A stretch of 64,000 nt of DNA from an uncultured Verrucomicrobia subdivision 3 bacterium (GCA_903921455.1 CAIXPZ010000149.1:1-64000), one strand, 5' to 3'. Numbered from the stretch's first letter, positions 25,577-36,190 are shown. Notes: a model not told the origin generated them from the letters alone. Translations and numbers: made by a program.

Positions 25577-26665
25577 ATGGCAACTCCGTCCATTGCCCGG
25601 CAAATCACCAATCCCAAGACGCGCTTCAACTGGCGTGTCAGCGATGCCCTACGCTGGACGGTCGGTCGCTGGCGGGAATTGCAGGCCAAAATTTCCGGGC
25701 GCGGCTATTACTGCACCGTGCTGGCCGGGGAAGATGATTATAACCTCACCATCAATTCCGACCTGACGGTTTCGTGCAATTGTCAGGATACCGATGGCAG
25801 CGGCCACATCGGGGATCTGCGGAAGAACACGTTTGAGGAAATTTTCTTCGGCCCCACGGCGCAGCATTTTCGCGACGAGCTGGCGAAGGGCAAGCTGCCG
25901 ATTGCCACCTGCGCGCGTTGCGCCATGAAGCGATTGCCCGCCAGCGGCGTCGCGCCGAAGCCGCATCTGCCCAATCGCGGCATCATGCTGGAGAACACCG
26001 TCCGCTGCAACGTGGACTGCATCGGCTGCGCCCGCGAAGGCGCGGCGAACATCCGAACCAGCAAACAGATGACGCTCGCGGAACTCACCCAGATGGGCGA
26101 ACTCGTTGCTCGGCTGGGGATGAAGCAGTTGTTTTACCTGAATCTCGGCGAGCCATTTTTGTCGCCGAACATCTGCCAGGAACTGCCGATCTTGCGCCGG
26201 CAGAATCCCGACTGCCGCATCGTCGTTTCCACCAACGGCGTCCTGCTGAACACGGACGCGAAGCGGGAGGCGGCGTTAAGCTTGAGTCATATCTTGTTCT
26301 CGGTGCACGGCAACAGTAACGAGATGCTCGCCCGCTACATGCGCCGCAGCAATTTCGACAAGGCTTTCGAGGCGATGAAGCAAATGGTCGCCTACCGCGA
26401 CGCGCGTGGAAAAAAACTGCCGGTGCTGGAGTGGAAATATGTCATTTTCAATTGGAACGATCGGCCCCAAACCATTGCGCGCACGATTGAAATGGCCAAG
26501 GAAATCGGTGTGGACATTGTCTCTTTCTGGCCAACGCACAATCCGTTTTACGGCTCATCGTGGCGCTGGCATCTCGGTGGCTTCAAAAACGTTGGCGTGT
26601 CTTGCTGGAAAGGGCGCGAGGTGATTCTTCGGCCTGAAAATATTCCAGCCAACCAGATTCACTGA
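25577..26665 (+). CDS. Radical SAM protein with an N-terminal SPASM-like cysteine segment
   Basis: The radical SAM cluster motif is CNVDCIGC (C144, C148, C151), followed by 'FYLNLGEPFLSP' and 'CRIVVSTNGVLL'. Unusually, a SPASM-like auxiliary cluster pattern precedes it: C67 and C69 in 'SCNCQDTDG', 'GHIGDLRKNTFEEIFFG', then 'CARC' at 112-115. In most SPASM proteins this module is C-terminal. The product is 362 residues from ATG 25577. Target unknown; related proteins often modify peptides or sugars. It follows mqnC closely, but there is no evidence of a shared pathway. Confidence 0.75.
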   Translation: MATPSIARQITNPKTRFNWRVSDALRWTVGRWRELQAKISGRGYYCTVLAGEDDYNLTINSDLTVSCNCQDTDGSGHIGDLRKNTFEEIFFGPTAQHFRDELAKGKLPIATCARCAMKRLPASGVAPKPHLPNRGIMLENTVRCNVDCIGCAREGAANIRTSKQMTLAELTQMGELVARLGMKQLFYLNLGEPFLSPNICQELPILRRQNPDCRIVVSTNGVLLNTDAKREAALSLSHILFSVHGNSNEMLARYMRRSNFDKAFEAMKQMVAYRDARGKKLPVLEWKYVIFNWNDRPQTIARTIEMAKEIGVDIVSFWPTHNPFYGSSWRWHLGGFKNVGVSCWKGREVILRPENIPANQIH

Positions 26666-26746
26666 CGGGCGATTTTTGTAGTCGCACCGTTGCGGGTGAT
26701 TCCGGTTTAGTAAAAGTCGCAGAGCATTTATATTCTCACAAACATC

Positions 26747-29125
26747 ATGAAAAACAAATTCACCGCGGTCTTACTCTGCGCCAATCTTGCCGGCCTGATC
26801 TTTTCCCGCACCTCACGCGCCGCCGATAAGCTGGAGCTTTGGTATGACTGGCCCGCAACTAAATGGACCGAGGCGCTGCCGGTGGGCAATGGCCGCGTCG
26901 GCGCTATGATTTATGGCGGAGTGGCGGAGGAGCATATTCAGTTCAACGAAAGCACCGTCTGGACCGGACGACCGCACGAGTATCAGCACGATGGCGCGGT
27001 GAAGTTTCTGCCGCAGATGCGTGCCTTACTTAACGAGGGCCGAGCACTGGACCGCGAGGCGGCGGCGCTGGAAAAGCAGGGCCAAAAAGCCGAAGCCGCC
27101 GAGAAGGCCAAAGCCGCGCATGCCAAGCAGAAGGAGGCCGAGGATATTAGCGGCAGAGAATTCATGAGCGTGCCGCTGCATCAGAAGACGTATCAGCCGT
27201 TTGGTGATTTGCGAATCTCATTTCCCGCGCAAACGAACTTCTCTAATTATCGGCGTGATCTCGATCTCGACACGGCGGTTGCCCAGGTGAACTACCGCGT
27301 CGGCGACGTAAGCTTCACGCGGGAATGCTTTGCTACGTTTCCCGATCAGGTTCTGGTCTGGCGTGTGACCGCCGACAAAAAAGGCGGCGTCAGCTTCACG
27401 GCAAAACTCGACAGTCCGCACCCGTCGGCAAAATCCGCCCTGCGTCAGGGTGACCAGCTTGCGCTGTTCGGCCAGGTCGAAGAAGACGGCGTGAAATTTG
27501 AGTCGCGTCTGAAAGTCATCGCCCCCGGCGGCAAAGTGACGTTCAGCGAAAATGCCATCACGGTGGAAAATGCCGACAGCGCGACGCTCATTCTCGCTGC
27601 CGCGAGCAGCTTCAAAGATTACACCGACATCAGCGCCGATCCGTCGGCGCGGTGCGAGACCACCTTTGCCGCTGTGGCGGGAAAGGATTTTGCCGCGCTG
27701 CGTCAGGCGCACGTCGCGGATCATCGGGCGTTGTTCCAGCGCGTTTCGCTGGACCTCGGCAAAACCGCCGCCGCGAAATTACCGACGAACGAACGGCTCA
27801 AGAAATTCTCAACCGGCAACGACCCCGATCTGGCGGCGCTGACATTTCAATATGGACGTTATCTGCTTATCGCCAGCAGCCGCGCCGGCGGACAACCGGC
27901 GAATTTACAGGGCATCTGGAACGATTCGCTCAAGCCGGCATGGGACAGCAAATGGACGGTGAACATCAACACCGAGATGAATTACTGGCCGGCGGAAATC
28001 GGCAACCTGTCTGAATGCACGGCGCCGCTGTTCGATATGATTGCGGATTGCGCGGTCACGGGGCAAAAGACGGCGCAGGCGCATTACGGGGCGCATGGCT
28101 GGGTGCTGCATCATAATACCGATCTCTGGCGTGGCACGGCACCGATCAACGCCAGCAACCACGGCATCTGGGTCAGCGGTGGCTCGTGGTTGTGCCAGCA
28201 TTTGTGGGAGCATTATCTCTTTACCGGCGATAAACCATTTCTCGCTTTGCGCGCGTATCCGCTGATGAAAGCGGCGGCGATTTTCTTCACGGAATATCTG
28301 TCACGCGATCCGATCACCGGCAAATTGATCAGCGGACCCTCCAATTCACCTGAGCAGGGCGGGCTCGTGATGGGGCCGACCATGGATCATGAAATCATCC
28401 GCGCACTGTTTGCCAACACCGCCGCCGCCGCCCGTATTCTGGGCCGCGATGAGGCGCTGGCGGCGCAACTGGATTCGTTGCGGCAGGAAATCGTGCCGCA
28501 ACAAATCGGTCAATACGGACAATTGCAGGAATGGGTTGAGGACAAGGATGAACCGAAAAATCATCATCGCCACGTTTCGCATTTATGGGCCGTCTACCCC
28601 GGCAACGAAATCACGCCGGCGCAGACCAACCTGTTTGCCGCCGCCCGGCAATCGCTGATTTACCGCGGCGACGAAGCGACGGGCTGGAGCATGGGCTGGA
28701 AAATCAATCTCTGGGCACGCTTTCTCGACGGCGACCATGCCAACCAAATGTTGAAGCTCCTGCTCAAGCCGATTGCGGATCGCGGCACGATGGGCGGTGG
28801 TGGCATGTATCCGAATTTGTTCGACGCGCATCCGCCGTTCCAGATTGACGGAAATTTTGGCGCGACTTCCGGCATCGCCGAAATGCTGGTGCAAAGCCAG
28901 AACGGCGAAATCGTCCTGCTACCGGCGCTGCCGCAGGACTGGCCCAATGGAAAAGTTTCTGGCCTCCGTGCCCGGGGGGGCTTTGAAATAAGCCTTGAAT
29001 GGAAAAATTGCCAACTCCTTTCCGCCACCCTGCGCTCGTTGCTCGGCAATCCGGCGAATGTACGATACGGCATGGTCACACGCCCCATTGCCGCCAAGGC
29101 GGGTGAAGTGTTTAAATGGAATTGA
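26747..29125 (+). CDS. GH95 alpha-L-fucosidase
   Basis: GH95 enzymes release L-fucose by inversion from alpha-1,2-fucosylated glycans. The protein is 792 residues with a signal peptide (1-25). The N-terminal '[19 protein letters not shown]' and '[12 protein letters not shown]' are classic. The catalytic centre includes Asn residues in '[10 protein letters not shown]' (about 405-415), a Glu in 'NSPEQGG' (about 534) and an Asp in 'FQIDGNFG' (about 700). A Lys/Ala/Glu-rich helix at 103-131 is a small insertion. It opens the fucose locus, with an AraC gene convergent just downstream. Confidence 0.93.
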   Translation: MKNKFTAVLLCANLAGLIFSRTSRAADKLELWYDWPATKWTEALPVGNGRVGAMIYGGVAEEHIQFNESTVWTGRPHEYQHDGAVKFLPQMRALLNEGRALDREAAALEKQGQKAEAAEKAKAAHAKQKEAEDISGREFMSVPLHQKTYQPFGDLRISFPAQTNFSNYRRDLDLDTAVAQVNYRVGDVSFTRECFATFPDQVLVWRVTADKKGGVSFTAKLDSPHPSAKSALRQGDQLALFGQVEEDGVKFESRLKVIAPGGKVTFSENAITVENADSATLILAAASSFKDYTDISADPSARCETTFAAVAGKDFAALRQAHVADHRALFQRVSLDLGKTAAAKLPTNERLKKFSTGNDPDLAALTFQYGRYLLIASSRAGGQPANLQGIWNDSLKPAWDSKWTVNINTEMNYWPAEIGNLSECTAPLFDMIADCAVTGQKTAQAHYGAHGWVLHHNTDLWRGTAPINASNHGIWVSGGSWLCQHLWEHYLFTGDKPFLALRAYPLMKAAAIFFTEYLSRDPITGKLISGPSNSPEQGGLVMGPTMDHEIIRALFANTAAAARILGRDEALAAQLDSLRQEIVPQQIGQYGQLQEWVEDKDEPKNHHRHVSHLWAVYPGNEITPAQTNLFAAARQSLIYRGDEATGWSMGWKINLWARFLDGDHANQMLKLLLKPIADRGTMGGGGMYPNLFDAHPPFQIDGNFGATSGIAEMLVQSQNGEIVLLPALPQDWPNGKVSGLRARGGFEISLEWKNCQLLSATLRSLLGNPANVRYGMVTRPIAAKAGEVFKWN

Positions 29126-29134
29126 AACTGCGCT

Positions 29135-30148
29135 TCATCGTCCCGCGCGATAAGCCCGCGGTGTGAGCTTAAACCGCTGGCGAAAGGCCGTGGCAAAATA
29201 CTGGCTGGAATTGAAGCCGTTTTGGAACGCGATTTCAGTCACCGGCAGCGCGCGATTTTCCATAAGCTGCCGTGCGGCGCGGTTCAGGCGGCATTGGTTC
29301 AGGTATTCCACCGGTCCGTTGTTGACCAGTTCGCGACAGTATTTTGAAAAGGCGGTGATGCCCATGCCGCAATGTTCCGCCATGGTGTCGAGGGTCCACG
29401 GCTCGCGGCTGCTTGCCGCGTTTTCCGCGAGGTCACGCAGGAAAAGCTCGACCGTGCGCCGGCGCGACGTCAGTTCCGGGTTCTGATGCTTCTGTTGCGC
29501 GGTGAGTGCCGTCAGGATGCCGAGCAAGAGCTGGTTCAAGAGCGTCAGCATTCTTGATTCCACGTGTGGATTATCCCACTTCATCACGCCATCCGACAAA
29601 CCGCGAAACGCGGCGCCAAGTTCCGGGGAGGATTGCCAGACGGCGTTTTCATTGTGCCGTAGTTTCCGGGTCAGTTCAGTTTTGTCAGCCTCGGTCAAGG
29701 TCACCCAGCGCGGCCAGCGCCAATCCTGGCTTGGTCGCCGCACGCCAACATCGAAGATGAGCCAGTGGAGCTTTCCCGGCCCGATGTTGGGCGCACCAAG
29801 TTTGTGGAGCTGCCACGGGCGGGTGATGGTAAAATGGCCGGAGCGAAGTTCAAAATGCTTCATCTCGACAGAAAAGGCCATGGCGCCGGTTTCTAGAAAA
29901 CAGATTTCCAAGCCCTCATTCCGGTGCGCCTCCAGCCCCCAATCCTGGGCTCCGGCGCCATTCCAGAACCCGATGCTGGTGATGCCCGGCAACTGTTCAG
30001 GCTTCAATAAAATGCCTGGATAATGGCCCTTTGAAAGCGCATGCATCTGAATCTTGCCGCCGCGAACGGCGGCGGACTGTGGCGCGCAGGTGTCAATTTT
30101 GAAGCGGGCTTTATGCCCCTGGTAAATTGGCGCGTTCAACGGCTGCAC
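29135..30148 (-). CDS. AraC-family transcriptional regulator
   Basis: A 337-residue AraC/XylS-type regulator. The N-terminal ~180 residues are a cupin-like sensor ('HRNEGLEICFLETGAMAFS'). The C-terminal helix-turn-helix pair spans about 235-335, with 'MGITAFSKYCRELVNNGP' and 'EIAFQNGFNSSQYFATAFRQ'. It is convergent with the GH95 gene and divergent from the prepilin-like gene and the downstream locus, the usual place for a pathway activator. The likely ligand is fucose or a related sugar (inference). Start is GTG at 30148. Confidence 0.88.
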   Translation of the reverse strand: MQPLNAPIYQGHKARFKIDTCAPQSAAVRGGKIQMHALSKGHYPGILLKPEQLPGITSIGFWNGAGAQDWGLEAHRNEGLEICFLETGAMAFSVEMKHFELRSGHFTITRPWQLHKLGAPNIGPGKLHWLIFDVGVRRPSQDWRWPRWVTLTEADKTELTRKLRHNENAVWQSSPELGAAFRGLSDGVMKWDNPHVESRMLTLLNQLLLGILTALTAQQKHQNPELTSRRRTVELFLRDLAENAASSREPWTLDTMAEHCGMGITAFSKYCRELVNNGPVEYLNQCRLNRAARQLMENRALPVTEIAFQNGFNSSQYFATAFRQRFKLTPRAYRAGR

Positions 30149-30243
30149 AAATGTTCAATATTATTCGCTGAATGAAAATGCAATCTTTTTGAGAAGCTGT
30201 CTGTCATCATTTTTTTAAATCCCGTAATTCAACCAATAGAATC
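30149..30243. promoter_or_regulatory. Divergent intergenic region of the fucose locus
   Basis: These 95 AT-rich bases separate the minus-strand AraC gene from the plus-strand genes running to 50667, so they must hold the AraC promoter and probably one for the plus-strand genes. I see AT-rich tracts (a run of T at about 30209-30216) but no clear -35/-10 pair or operator that I would name. Confidence 0.35.
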
Positions 30244-31086
30244 ATGTTGAAAACCAACAAAACACATTTGCGTGGCCGGCGTCATTCGTCTCGGGCGTTT
30301 ACGTTAATTGAACTACTGGTAGTCATCGCCATCATCGCCATCCTGGCGGCGATGCTGCTTCCGGCATTGAGCAAGGCCAAGCAGAAGGCCACGATGACCA
30401 TTGATCGCAACAACCAGAAACAAATGGTGCTGGCCTGGACGATGTATGCCGCCGATTTTCAGGATGTGATGCTCCCTTACGTGAATGGCGCGGCCAGTTA
30501 TAATGGGGCGGGATACTATGTTGCCACCACCATTGCGGCGGGAACCAGTGCCGATGTGGCTGAAGCCCAAACCATTAATCAGTTCAACGCCACTTCGCCG
30601 CTTTATACCTATCTGAAAAATGCAAAGATGCTGCATTGTCCAGGCGATATGCGTTATCAGCGGCTCGCCGTGGGGTCGGGTTGGGCATATTTCAGCTATT
30701 CCCGCGTCGATGCGATTTCCGGGATGGGCTGGAACGGACAGGTGCCATTCCAAAAACTGGGCTCGGTGACCCCGCCCACCATGGCCACCATTTTTCTGGA
30801 AGAGTCCGACCCGCGGGGTTACAACAATGGCACTTGGGTGATCCAAGCTTCCGGGTGGGTGGATCCCTTTTCAATTTTTCACGGCCACAGCAGCACCCTG
30901 TCCTTTGCTGATGGCCATGTGGAATCACACAACTGGATGGATTCCAGAACCATTCAGGCCGCTACAGCGGCGGCCAATGGCAACACGGCCGCCACGTTTT
31001 ACTGGCCGGGTGGTGATAAAACTAATCCTGATTTTGTCTGGATGTGGGATCATTATCGCTTTCAAAGTTGGGCACCGTTGCCGTGA
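30244..31086 (+). CDS. Prepilin-type protein with H-X9-DG motif
   Basis: A 280-residue pseudopilin-like protein of the kind expanded in Verrucomicrobia and Planctomycetes. After a basic leader it has '[20 protein letters not shown]', the prepilin cleavage/methylation signal with Phe and Glu at the expected places. The globular part has paired cysteine or Trp-rich patches, and near the C-terminus '[13 protein letters not shown]' satisfies the H-X9-DG motif. These proteins may build secretion-like pseudopili; their placement in glycan loci is common. It is the first gene of the plus-strand run after the AraC regulator. Confidence 0.9.
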   Translation: MLKTNKTHLRGRRHSSRAFTLIELLVVIAIIAILAAMLLPALSKAKQKATMTIDRNNQKQMVLAWTMYAADFQDVMLPYVNGAASYNGAGYYVATTIAAGTSADVAEAQTINQFNATSPLYTYLKNAKMLHCPGDMRYQRLAVGSGWAYFSYSRVDAISGMGWNGQVPFQKLGSVTPPTMATIFLEESDPRGYNNGTWVIQASGWVDPFSIFHGHSSTLSFADGHVESHNWMDSRTIQAATAAANGNTAATFYWPGGDKTNPDFVWMWDHYRFQSWAPLP

Positions 31087-31230
31087 TGCCAACGCCCTCA
31101 CTTAAGGTATTGGCTGCGCGCAAAGTTGGTGGTATCCCAATTTGCAAACGCCACCGAAATACTTCCGACCTCGCAATATTTCAGGGTAGCCGTTATCTGG
31201 TTAAAACCGTTTTAACAAAAAAATCAAACT

Positions 31231-32916
31231 ATGAAAATAGCACGTGTCCAATATCTGCTGATGCTAGTAGGCGTTTTATCGGCAATTTCTAGCCTAAACG
31301 CAGAATCTACAAAACCCGCCGCCCACGACTGGCCGGCCGCCAGTCCCGCTGCCGTCTCACACTGGCAATCGCTGCGTTTTGGTATGTTCATTCACTGGGG
31401 ACCCGTGAGTTTGACTGGGCATGAAATCGGCTGGTCACGGGGCGCACAGACGCCGGTGGAGGTTTATGACAATCTCTACAAGCAGTTTAACCCGACAAAC
31501 TTCAACGCCGACGAATGGGTGAGCATCGCCAAGGCCGCCGGCATGAAATACATCATCTTGACCACGAAACACCACGACGGATTTTGCCTCTGGGACACGA
31601 AGCTGACTGATTACAATATCATGCACACTCCGTTTCACCGCGACGTAGTGAAGGAACTCGCCGCCGCGTGCAAAAAGCAGGGCATCGAATTCGGCGCGTA
31701 TTATTCCGTGACGGACTGGTATGACCAGAACTGGCCAGTGACCAGTCCCGCCGGCAGGGTGAAGCGCGAAAAATCTGATCTCGATGCCTACGAAAAATAT
31801 CTGCAAGGCCAGATCACCGAGCTCATCAATAATTACGGACCGCTCATCACCATCTGGAATGATGTGTCAGCCATGTATGGCAAGCGCGGCGCGGCCACCA
31901 TCAAAATGGTTCGCGAACTGCAGCCGGATATCCTCATCAACAACCGCACCGGCGACGGCGGCGATTACGATACGCCCGAGCAGAAGATCGGTAAGTTTCA
32001 GCTCGACCGTCCGTGGGAGTCCTGCATGACCGTTTCGGCGCACAACGCCTGGGCGTGGGGCGGCGCGAACGACGGCGTGAAATCCACTGCGGCGTGCTTG
32101 GACATGCTCATCCGCGGCTCGGGCGGTGACGGGAATATACTGCTCAATGTCGGGCCGCGCCCGGACGGCATGATTGATCCGGCGCAGGCGAATTTGCTGA
32201 AAGCCGTTGGCGCCTGGCTTGCCAAAAACGGCGAGAGTATTTACGGCACCCGCGGCGGTCCCTGGAAACCAACCAAATCTCTCACCAGCACGCGCAAGGG
32301 GAACACCATTTATCTCCACGTCATGAAATCGGAAACCGGCCGGATCGAATTGCCCGCCTTGCCGGCGAAAATCAATTCCGCTGAGCTGCTCAACGGCGGC
32401 AAAGTGGAGTTCAGCCAGAAAGACGGCAAATTGTCCATCCTCATTCCGCAGTCCGCGCTGGAACCGGTCGACACGATTGTGAAGCTGGAAGTGGATCGTC
32501 CGGCGGCGGAAATTCCGGTGATCACACCCGCTGCCGACATCAAAGCTCACGCTTCGAATGTTTTTCAGAAAGAAGAAGCGGAATACGGCGCACAGCAGGC
32601 CTTTGACAACGACTCGCAGACGCGCTGGGCCACGGACAGTGGCACGAAGCAGGCGTGGATTGCTGCCAATTTGGGCAAACCCGCGACGATTCAAAGCGTC
32701 CGCATCCAGGAAGCCCCGAGCTACGCCGACCGCATCACGAAGTTTGAGTTTCAATACCGCGATGGCGGCGATTGGAAGACGATATTCAGCGGCACGAAAA
32801 TCGGCGACCGTTTTCAGAAGAAATTTGCGCCGGTGAAGGCGCAGGAATTCCGCCTAAATATTCTCGATGCCACCGAAGGCCCGACCATAGCGGAAATTGA
32901 ACTGGTGGAAAAATGA
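31231..32916 (+). CDS. GH29 alpha-L-fucosidase with C-terminal F5/8-type carbohydrate-binding domain
   Basis: GH29 enzymes hydrolyse alpha-L-fucosides with retention. The 561-residue exported protein (signal peptide 1-24) has 'LRFGMFIHWGPVSLTGHEIGW' and 'LTTKHHDGFCLWDTKL', both classic. The nucleophile should be Asp211 in 'TIWNDVS', where the more usual motif is WFD. 'LLNVGPRPDGMI' closes the barrel. Residues from about 430 form a discoidin (F5/8, CBM32-like) domain: 'AHASNVFQKEEAEYGAQQAF', then 'RWATDSGTKQAWIAANLGKP'. It lies one base from the second GH29 gene. Confidence 0.92.
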   Translation: MKIARVQYLLMLVGVLSAISSLNAESTKPAAHDWPAASPAAVSHWQSLRFGMFIHWGPVSLTGHEIGWSRGAQTPVEVYDNLYKQFNPTNFNADEWVSIAKAAGMKYIILTTKHHDGFCLWDTKLTDYNIMHTPFHRDVVKELAAACKKQGIEFGAYYSVTDWYDQNWPVTSPAGRVKREKSDLDAYEKYLQGQITELINNYGPLITIWNDVSAMYGKRGAATIKMVRELQPDILINNRTGDGGDYDTPEQKIGKFQLDRPWESCMTVSAHNAWAWGGANDGVKSTAACLDMLIRGSGGDGNILLNVGPRPDGMIDPAQANLLKAVGAWLAKNGESIYGTRGGPWKPTKSLTSTRKGNTIYLHVMKSETGRIELPALPAKINSAELLNGGKVEFSQKDGKLSILIPQSALEPVDTIVKLEVDRPAAEIPVITPAADIKAHASNVFQKEEAEYGAQQAFDNDSQTRWATDSGTKQAWIAANLGKPATIQSVRIQEAPSYADRITKFEFQYRDGGDWKTIFSGTKIGDRFQKKFAPVKAQEFRLNILDATEGPTIAEIELVEK

Positions 32917-32917
32917 G

Positions 32918-34285
32918 ATGAAACGGGGACTCCTCGCCAGCCTGGCTTTGCTCGGAGCCGTCGCTTTTGCGGCGGAAACGAATGCGCCGCCGCGGGCGCC
33001 CGATCCGGCTTCGCTCGTATCATCCGGCTTCGCGCGGGCCGACCGTTTGGCTTGGTGGCGCGAGGCGCGGTTCGGGATGTTCATCCACTACGGCCCGGTG
33101 ACACTTACCGGCCAGGAAATCAGTTGGTCGCGCGCCAATTCCAATCCAAACTGCCCGAACAAGGGCAAGACGCCCGTTGAGGTTTACGATAATCTTTACA
33201 AGGAATTCAACCCCACCAATTTCAATGCCGCAGAATGGGCCGGTGTGGCCAAGATGGCGGGCATGAAATACGTCGTGCTCACCGCGAAGCACTGCGACGG
33301 TTTTTTGTTGTGGGATTCCAAAGTGGACGGTTACAACATCACCGCCACACCGTTTAAGCGCGATCTCTGTGCGGAACTGGCGAGAGCCGTGCGCGCCGAT
33401 GGACTCAAGATTGGTTGGTATTTTTCACCGATGGACTGGCGCGATTCCGATTGTCGCTCGACAAACAACGCTCGCTTTGTTTCCAAGATGCAGGGTGAAT
33501 TGCGCGAGCTGCTTTCCAACTACGGCAAGGTAGATGTGCTGTGGTTTGATAGCGATGGCCGCCCCGCCATGTGGGACGCACCGACCACCTATCCGTTGGT
33601 GCGCGGTTTGCAGCCGCAGATCATCATAGACAACCGGTTGGAGATGGGCACGCAAGCGGAATGGCTCAAACAAGGCTATCTGCGCGAGAATGAGGATTAT
33701 TACACACCGGAGCAACGTATTGGCGGCTACGACGACCAGCGGCCGTGGGAAACTTGTATGACGATTTGCCGCCAATGGTCCTGGAAGCCGGACGACAAAA
33801 TGAAGTCACCTGTAGAAGTCGTCAGTATTCTTTGCCGCGTGATCGGCGGCGATGGCAACTTGCTTTTAAACGTCGGCCCGATGCCGGATGGCCGCATCGA
33901 ACCGCGCCAAGTGGAAGTGCTGAAGCAAGTCGGCGCGTGGATGAAAGTGAACGGCGAAAGCGTTTACGGCACACGCGGTGGCCCGTGGAAGCCGGCGGCC
34001 GGCGTCACCAGCACGCGCAAAGATAATGTGATCTATGTTCAGATCCTGAACGCGGTTGACGATACGGTTGAGCTTCCGCTGATTCCGCGCCGGATCAAAT
34101 CGGCCGCGGTTCTGGGCGGCGGTAAAGTTAAAATCGAAACGTGCGATGGGAAAATTATTCTCCATTTTCCGAACCACCGTGATGATCTTGCCATAGTCAT
34201 CAAATTGAAACTGGACGGTTCCGCGATGGACATCCCCGCGTTGGATTTACCCGTAGAAGTTTCCCCAAAAAATTCCACCAAATAA
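32918..34285 (+). CDS. GH29 alpha-L-fucosidase
   Basis: A 455-residue secreted GH29 enzyme (signal peptide 1-18). 'ARFGMFIHYGPVTLTGQEISW', 'LTAKHCDGFLLWDSKV' and 'DVLWFDSDGRP' (nucleophile Asp211) are visible, as is 'LLLNVGPMPDGRIEP'. It is related to the previous enzyme but lacks the C-terminal binding domain and ends with a short beta-sheet. Its ATG at 32918 follows the preceding stop by one base; a longer in-frame TTG start would overlap that gene. It is probably co-transcribed with the neighbouring genes. Confidence 0.92.
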   Translation: MKRGLLASLALLGAVAFAAETNAPPRAPDPASLVSSGFARADRLAWWREARFGMFIHYGPVTLTGQEISWSRANSNPNCPNKGKTPVEVYDNLYKEFNPTNFNAAEWAGVAKMAGMKYVVLTAKHCDGFLLWDSKVDGYNITATPFKRDLCAELARAVRADGLKIGWYFSPMDWRDSDCRSTNNARFVSKMQGELRELLSNYGKVDVLWFDSDGRPAMWDAPTTYPLVRGLQPQIIIDNRLEMGTQAEWLKQGYLRENEDYYTPEQRIGGYDDQRPWETCMTICRQWSWKPDDKMKSPVEVVSILCRVIGGDGNLLLNVGPMPDGRIEPRQVEVLKQVGAWMKVNGESVYGTRGGPWKPAAGVTSTRKDNVIYVQILNAVDDTVELPLIPRRIKSAAVLGGGKVKIETCDGKIILHFPNHRDDLAIVIKLKLDGSAMDIPALDLPVEVSPKNSTK

Positions 34286-34306
34286 GGTGAGCCTAAAATC
34301 GTTCGC

Positions 34307-36172
34307 ATGAAAAACATCAGTGCCATCGACCTCATCATCATCGTGCTTTACCTCGCCGGCATCGTCGGTGCGGGGGTGTGGGTGGGATTGCGCAAGCGCC
34401 AGGGCAGCGAGGCGGGCAGTTATTTTCTCGCCGGCAACACCTTGAGTTGGTCGTCCATCGGACTGGCGCTGTTTGCGACGAACATCTCCTGTCTGCACCT
34501 GGTCAGCCTGGCGCAGGCGGGCTACGACTCCGGTTTGCTCATGGGTAATTTCGAGTGGCTCGCTGCTTACACGCTGATTGTATTAAGCCTGTTCTTCGTG
34601 CCTTTTTATATGCGAGCGAAAGTGGCGACACTGCCGGACTTTCTCGAAAAAAGATATTGCACCGAATGTCGTGACTGGCTCGCGGGACTCTCGATGTTGA
34701 CGGCAATCATCTTCAACATCGCCTTTCCGCTTTCGACCGGTTGGCTCGTGCTGCATGGTGTTTTCGGCATTGATAAATGGGTTTGTATCATCACGTTGAC
34801 GACGCTCACGGCGATCTACACCATTCTTGGCGGACTCTCGGCGGTGGTGCTCACGGAGACGATTCAAGCCGTTATTTTGCTAACCGGTTCCATCATCATC
34901 ACCGCGCTGGCCTACACCAAAGTCGGCGGCTGGCATGGCATGACCGATCAGCTTAACGCCAGCGGCGAAACCATCAAGTTGACCATGCTGCGGTCGCCAG
35001 CCGACGAACCCGGTCTCCCATGGTATGCGGTGTTGCTGGGCTATCCGGCGTTGAGCATCTGGTATTGGTGCGCCGACCAGACGATTGTTCAACGCGTGCT
35101 CGGCGCGAAGGATGAAAACCACGCGCGCACCGGCCCACTGTTTTGCGGACTCATCAAGGTGTTTCCGGTGTTCGTATTTATCCTGCCCGGCCTGATGTTT
35201 CTGACCATGATTCAAGGTGGCAAACTCGATGGCCTCGCGCAACTGCGCGTTCGCAGCGAACAAACCGTCGCCGCTTCCGGCAAACAGTATCAACTCGAAC
35301 TCACCGGCAAGGTGCTTGGTGGGCAAACGCAAAAAATCAGTTTCACCGATGGCCAGGCTCCGCTCGACTTGACCAAGGAACTTTCCAACGACGGTCAGCC
35401 GCTCACGCTGATGACCGGCCTTGATGCAAAAAAACTCGTCCTGCCCGCGAACGTCACCGTGATGACGTCGAAGGAAACCTACGGCCTGATGATCAAGAAC
35501 TTGATGCCCGTCGGTTTGTTTGGCGTCATGGCGGCGGCGTTGATGGCGGCGCTCATGGGCAACCTAGCCAGCGCGTCGAACTCCATCGCCACACTGTTCA
35601 GCTATGATTTGTGGCGACGCTTTCGCCCGGCCACACCGGAGCACCGGCTCGTTTTGATCGGTCGGCTGGCCTCACTCGCGGCGTTCTTGCTCGGCATCGG
35701 ACTGGTGCCGTTGCTCGACAATTACAAGAGCATTTTCGCCGGTATCAACGACATCATCGCACACATCGCGCCGCCGGTTTCGTGCGTGTTCGCACTGGGA
35801 GTATTCTGGCCGCGCGCGTCGGCATTCAGCGCCAAGTGGACGATGTGGGTCGGCTCGCTGACCGGCGCGCTCGTGTTCACCGGCAAGACGCTGCACGTCT
35901 GGAAGCCGGAAACCTTTGGCTGGATTCCAGGATTTATCTATCTAACGCCGTTCATGCTCATGGCGTTTTACCTGCTGTGCTTTTGTATCGTGTTGCAAGT
36001 GTCGCTGACGCTGCTGCGGCCGAAACTCGCGGCCGAAGATCCGCAGAAGCTTTACTGGCCGCATCCGTTCGACGCGCTGAAATCGCCCGGCTGGCCAGGG
36101 CTGGCGAATTACAAATTTCTCGCCGCGATGGTCTTCATCGCCATGTGCGTGCTCTATTACATTTTCCGTTAA
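34307..36172 (+). CDS. Sodium:solute symporter (SSS family), likely fucose importer
   Basis: A 621-residue SSS transporter with 13-14 hydrophobic helices. Signatures include 'GSYFLAGNTLSWSSIGLALFATNIS' and 'LSAVVLTETIQAVIL'. It lies between fucosidase genes, so the released deoxyhexose is the likely substrate. An unusual hydrophilic insertion of about 90 residues (about 305-395) interrupts the helices between 'LMFLTMIQGG' and 'TYGLMIKNLMPVG', with a predicted beta-rich composition. It should face outside if the topology follows SGLT-like proteins. Start at 34307, 21 bases after the GH29 stop. Confidence 0.85.
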   Translation: MKNISAIDLIIIVLYLAGIVGAGVWVGLRKRQGSEAGSYFLAGNTLSWSSIGLALFATNISCLHLVSLAQAGYDSGLLMGNFEWLAAYTLIVLSLFFVPFYMRAKVATLPDFLEKRYCTECRDWLAGLSMLTAIIFNIAFPLSTGWLVLHGVFGIDKWVCIITLTTLTAIYTILGGLSAVVLTETIQAVILLTGSIIITALAYTKVGGWHGMTDQLNASGETIKLTMLRSPADEPGLPWYAVLLGYPALSIWYWCADQTIVQRVLGAKDENHARTGPLFCGLIKVFPVFVFILPGLMFLTMIQGGKLDGLAQLRVRSEQTVAASGKQYQLELTGKVLGGQTQKISFTDGQAPLDLTKELSNDGQPLTLMTGLDAKKLVLPANVTVMTSKETYGLMIKNLMPVGLFGVMAAALMAALMGNLASASNSIATLFSYDLWRRFRPATPEHRLVLIGRLASLAAFLLGIGLVPLLDNYKSIFAGINDIIAHIAPPVSCVFALGVFWPRASAFSAKWTMWVGSLTGALVFTGKTLHVWKPETFGWIPGFIYLTPFMLMAFYLLCFCIVLQVSLTLLRPKLAAEDPQKLYWPHPFDALKSPGWPGLANYKFLAAMVFIAMCVLYYIFR

Positions 36173-36190
36173 ACCAAACCACTCAAAGAA

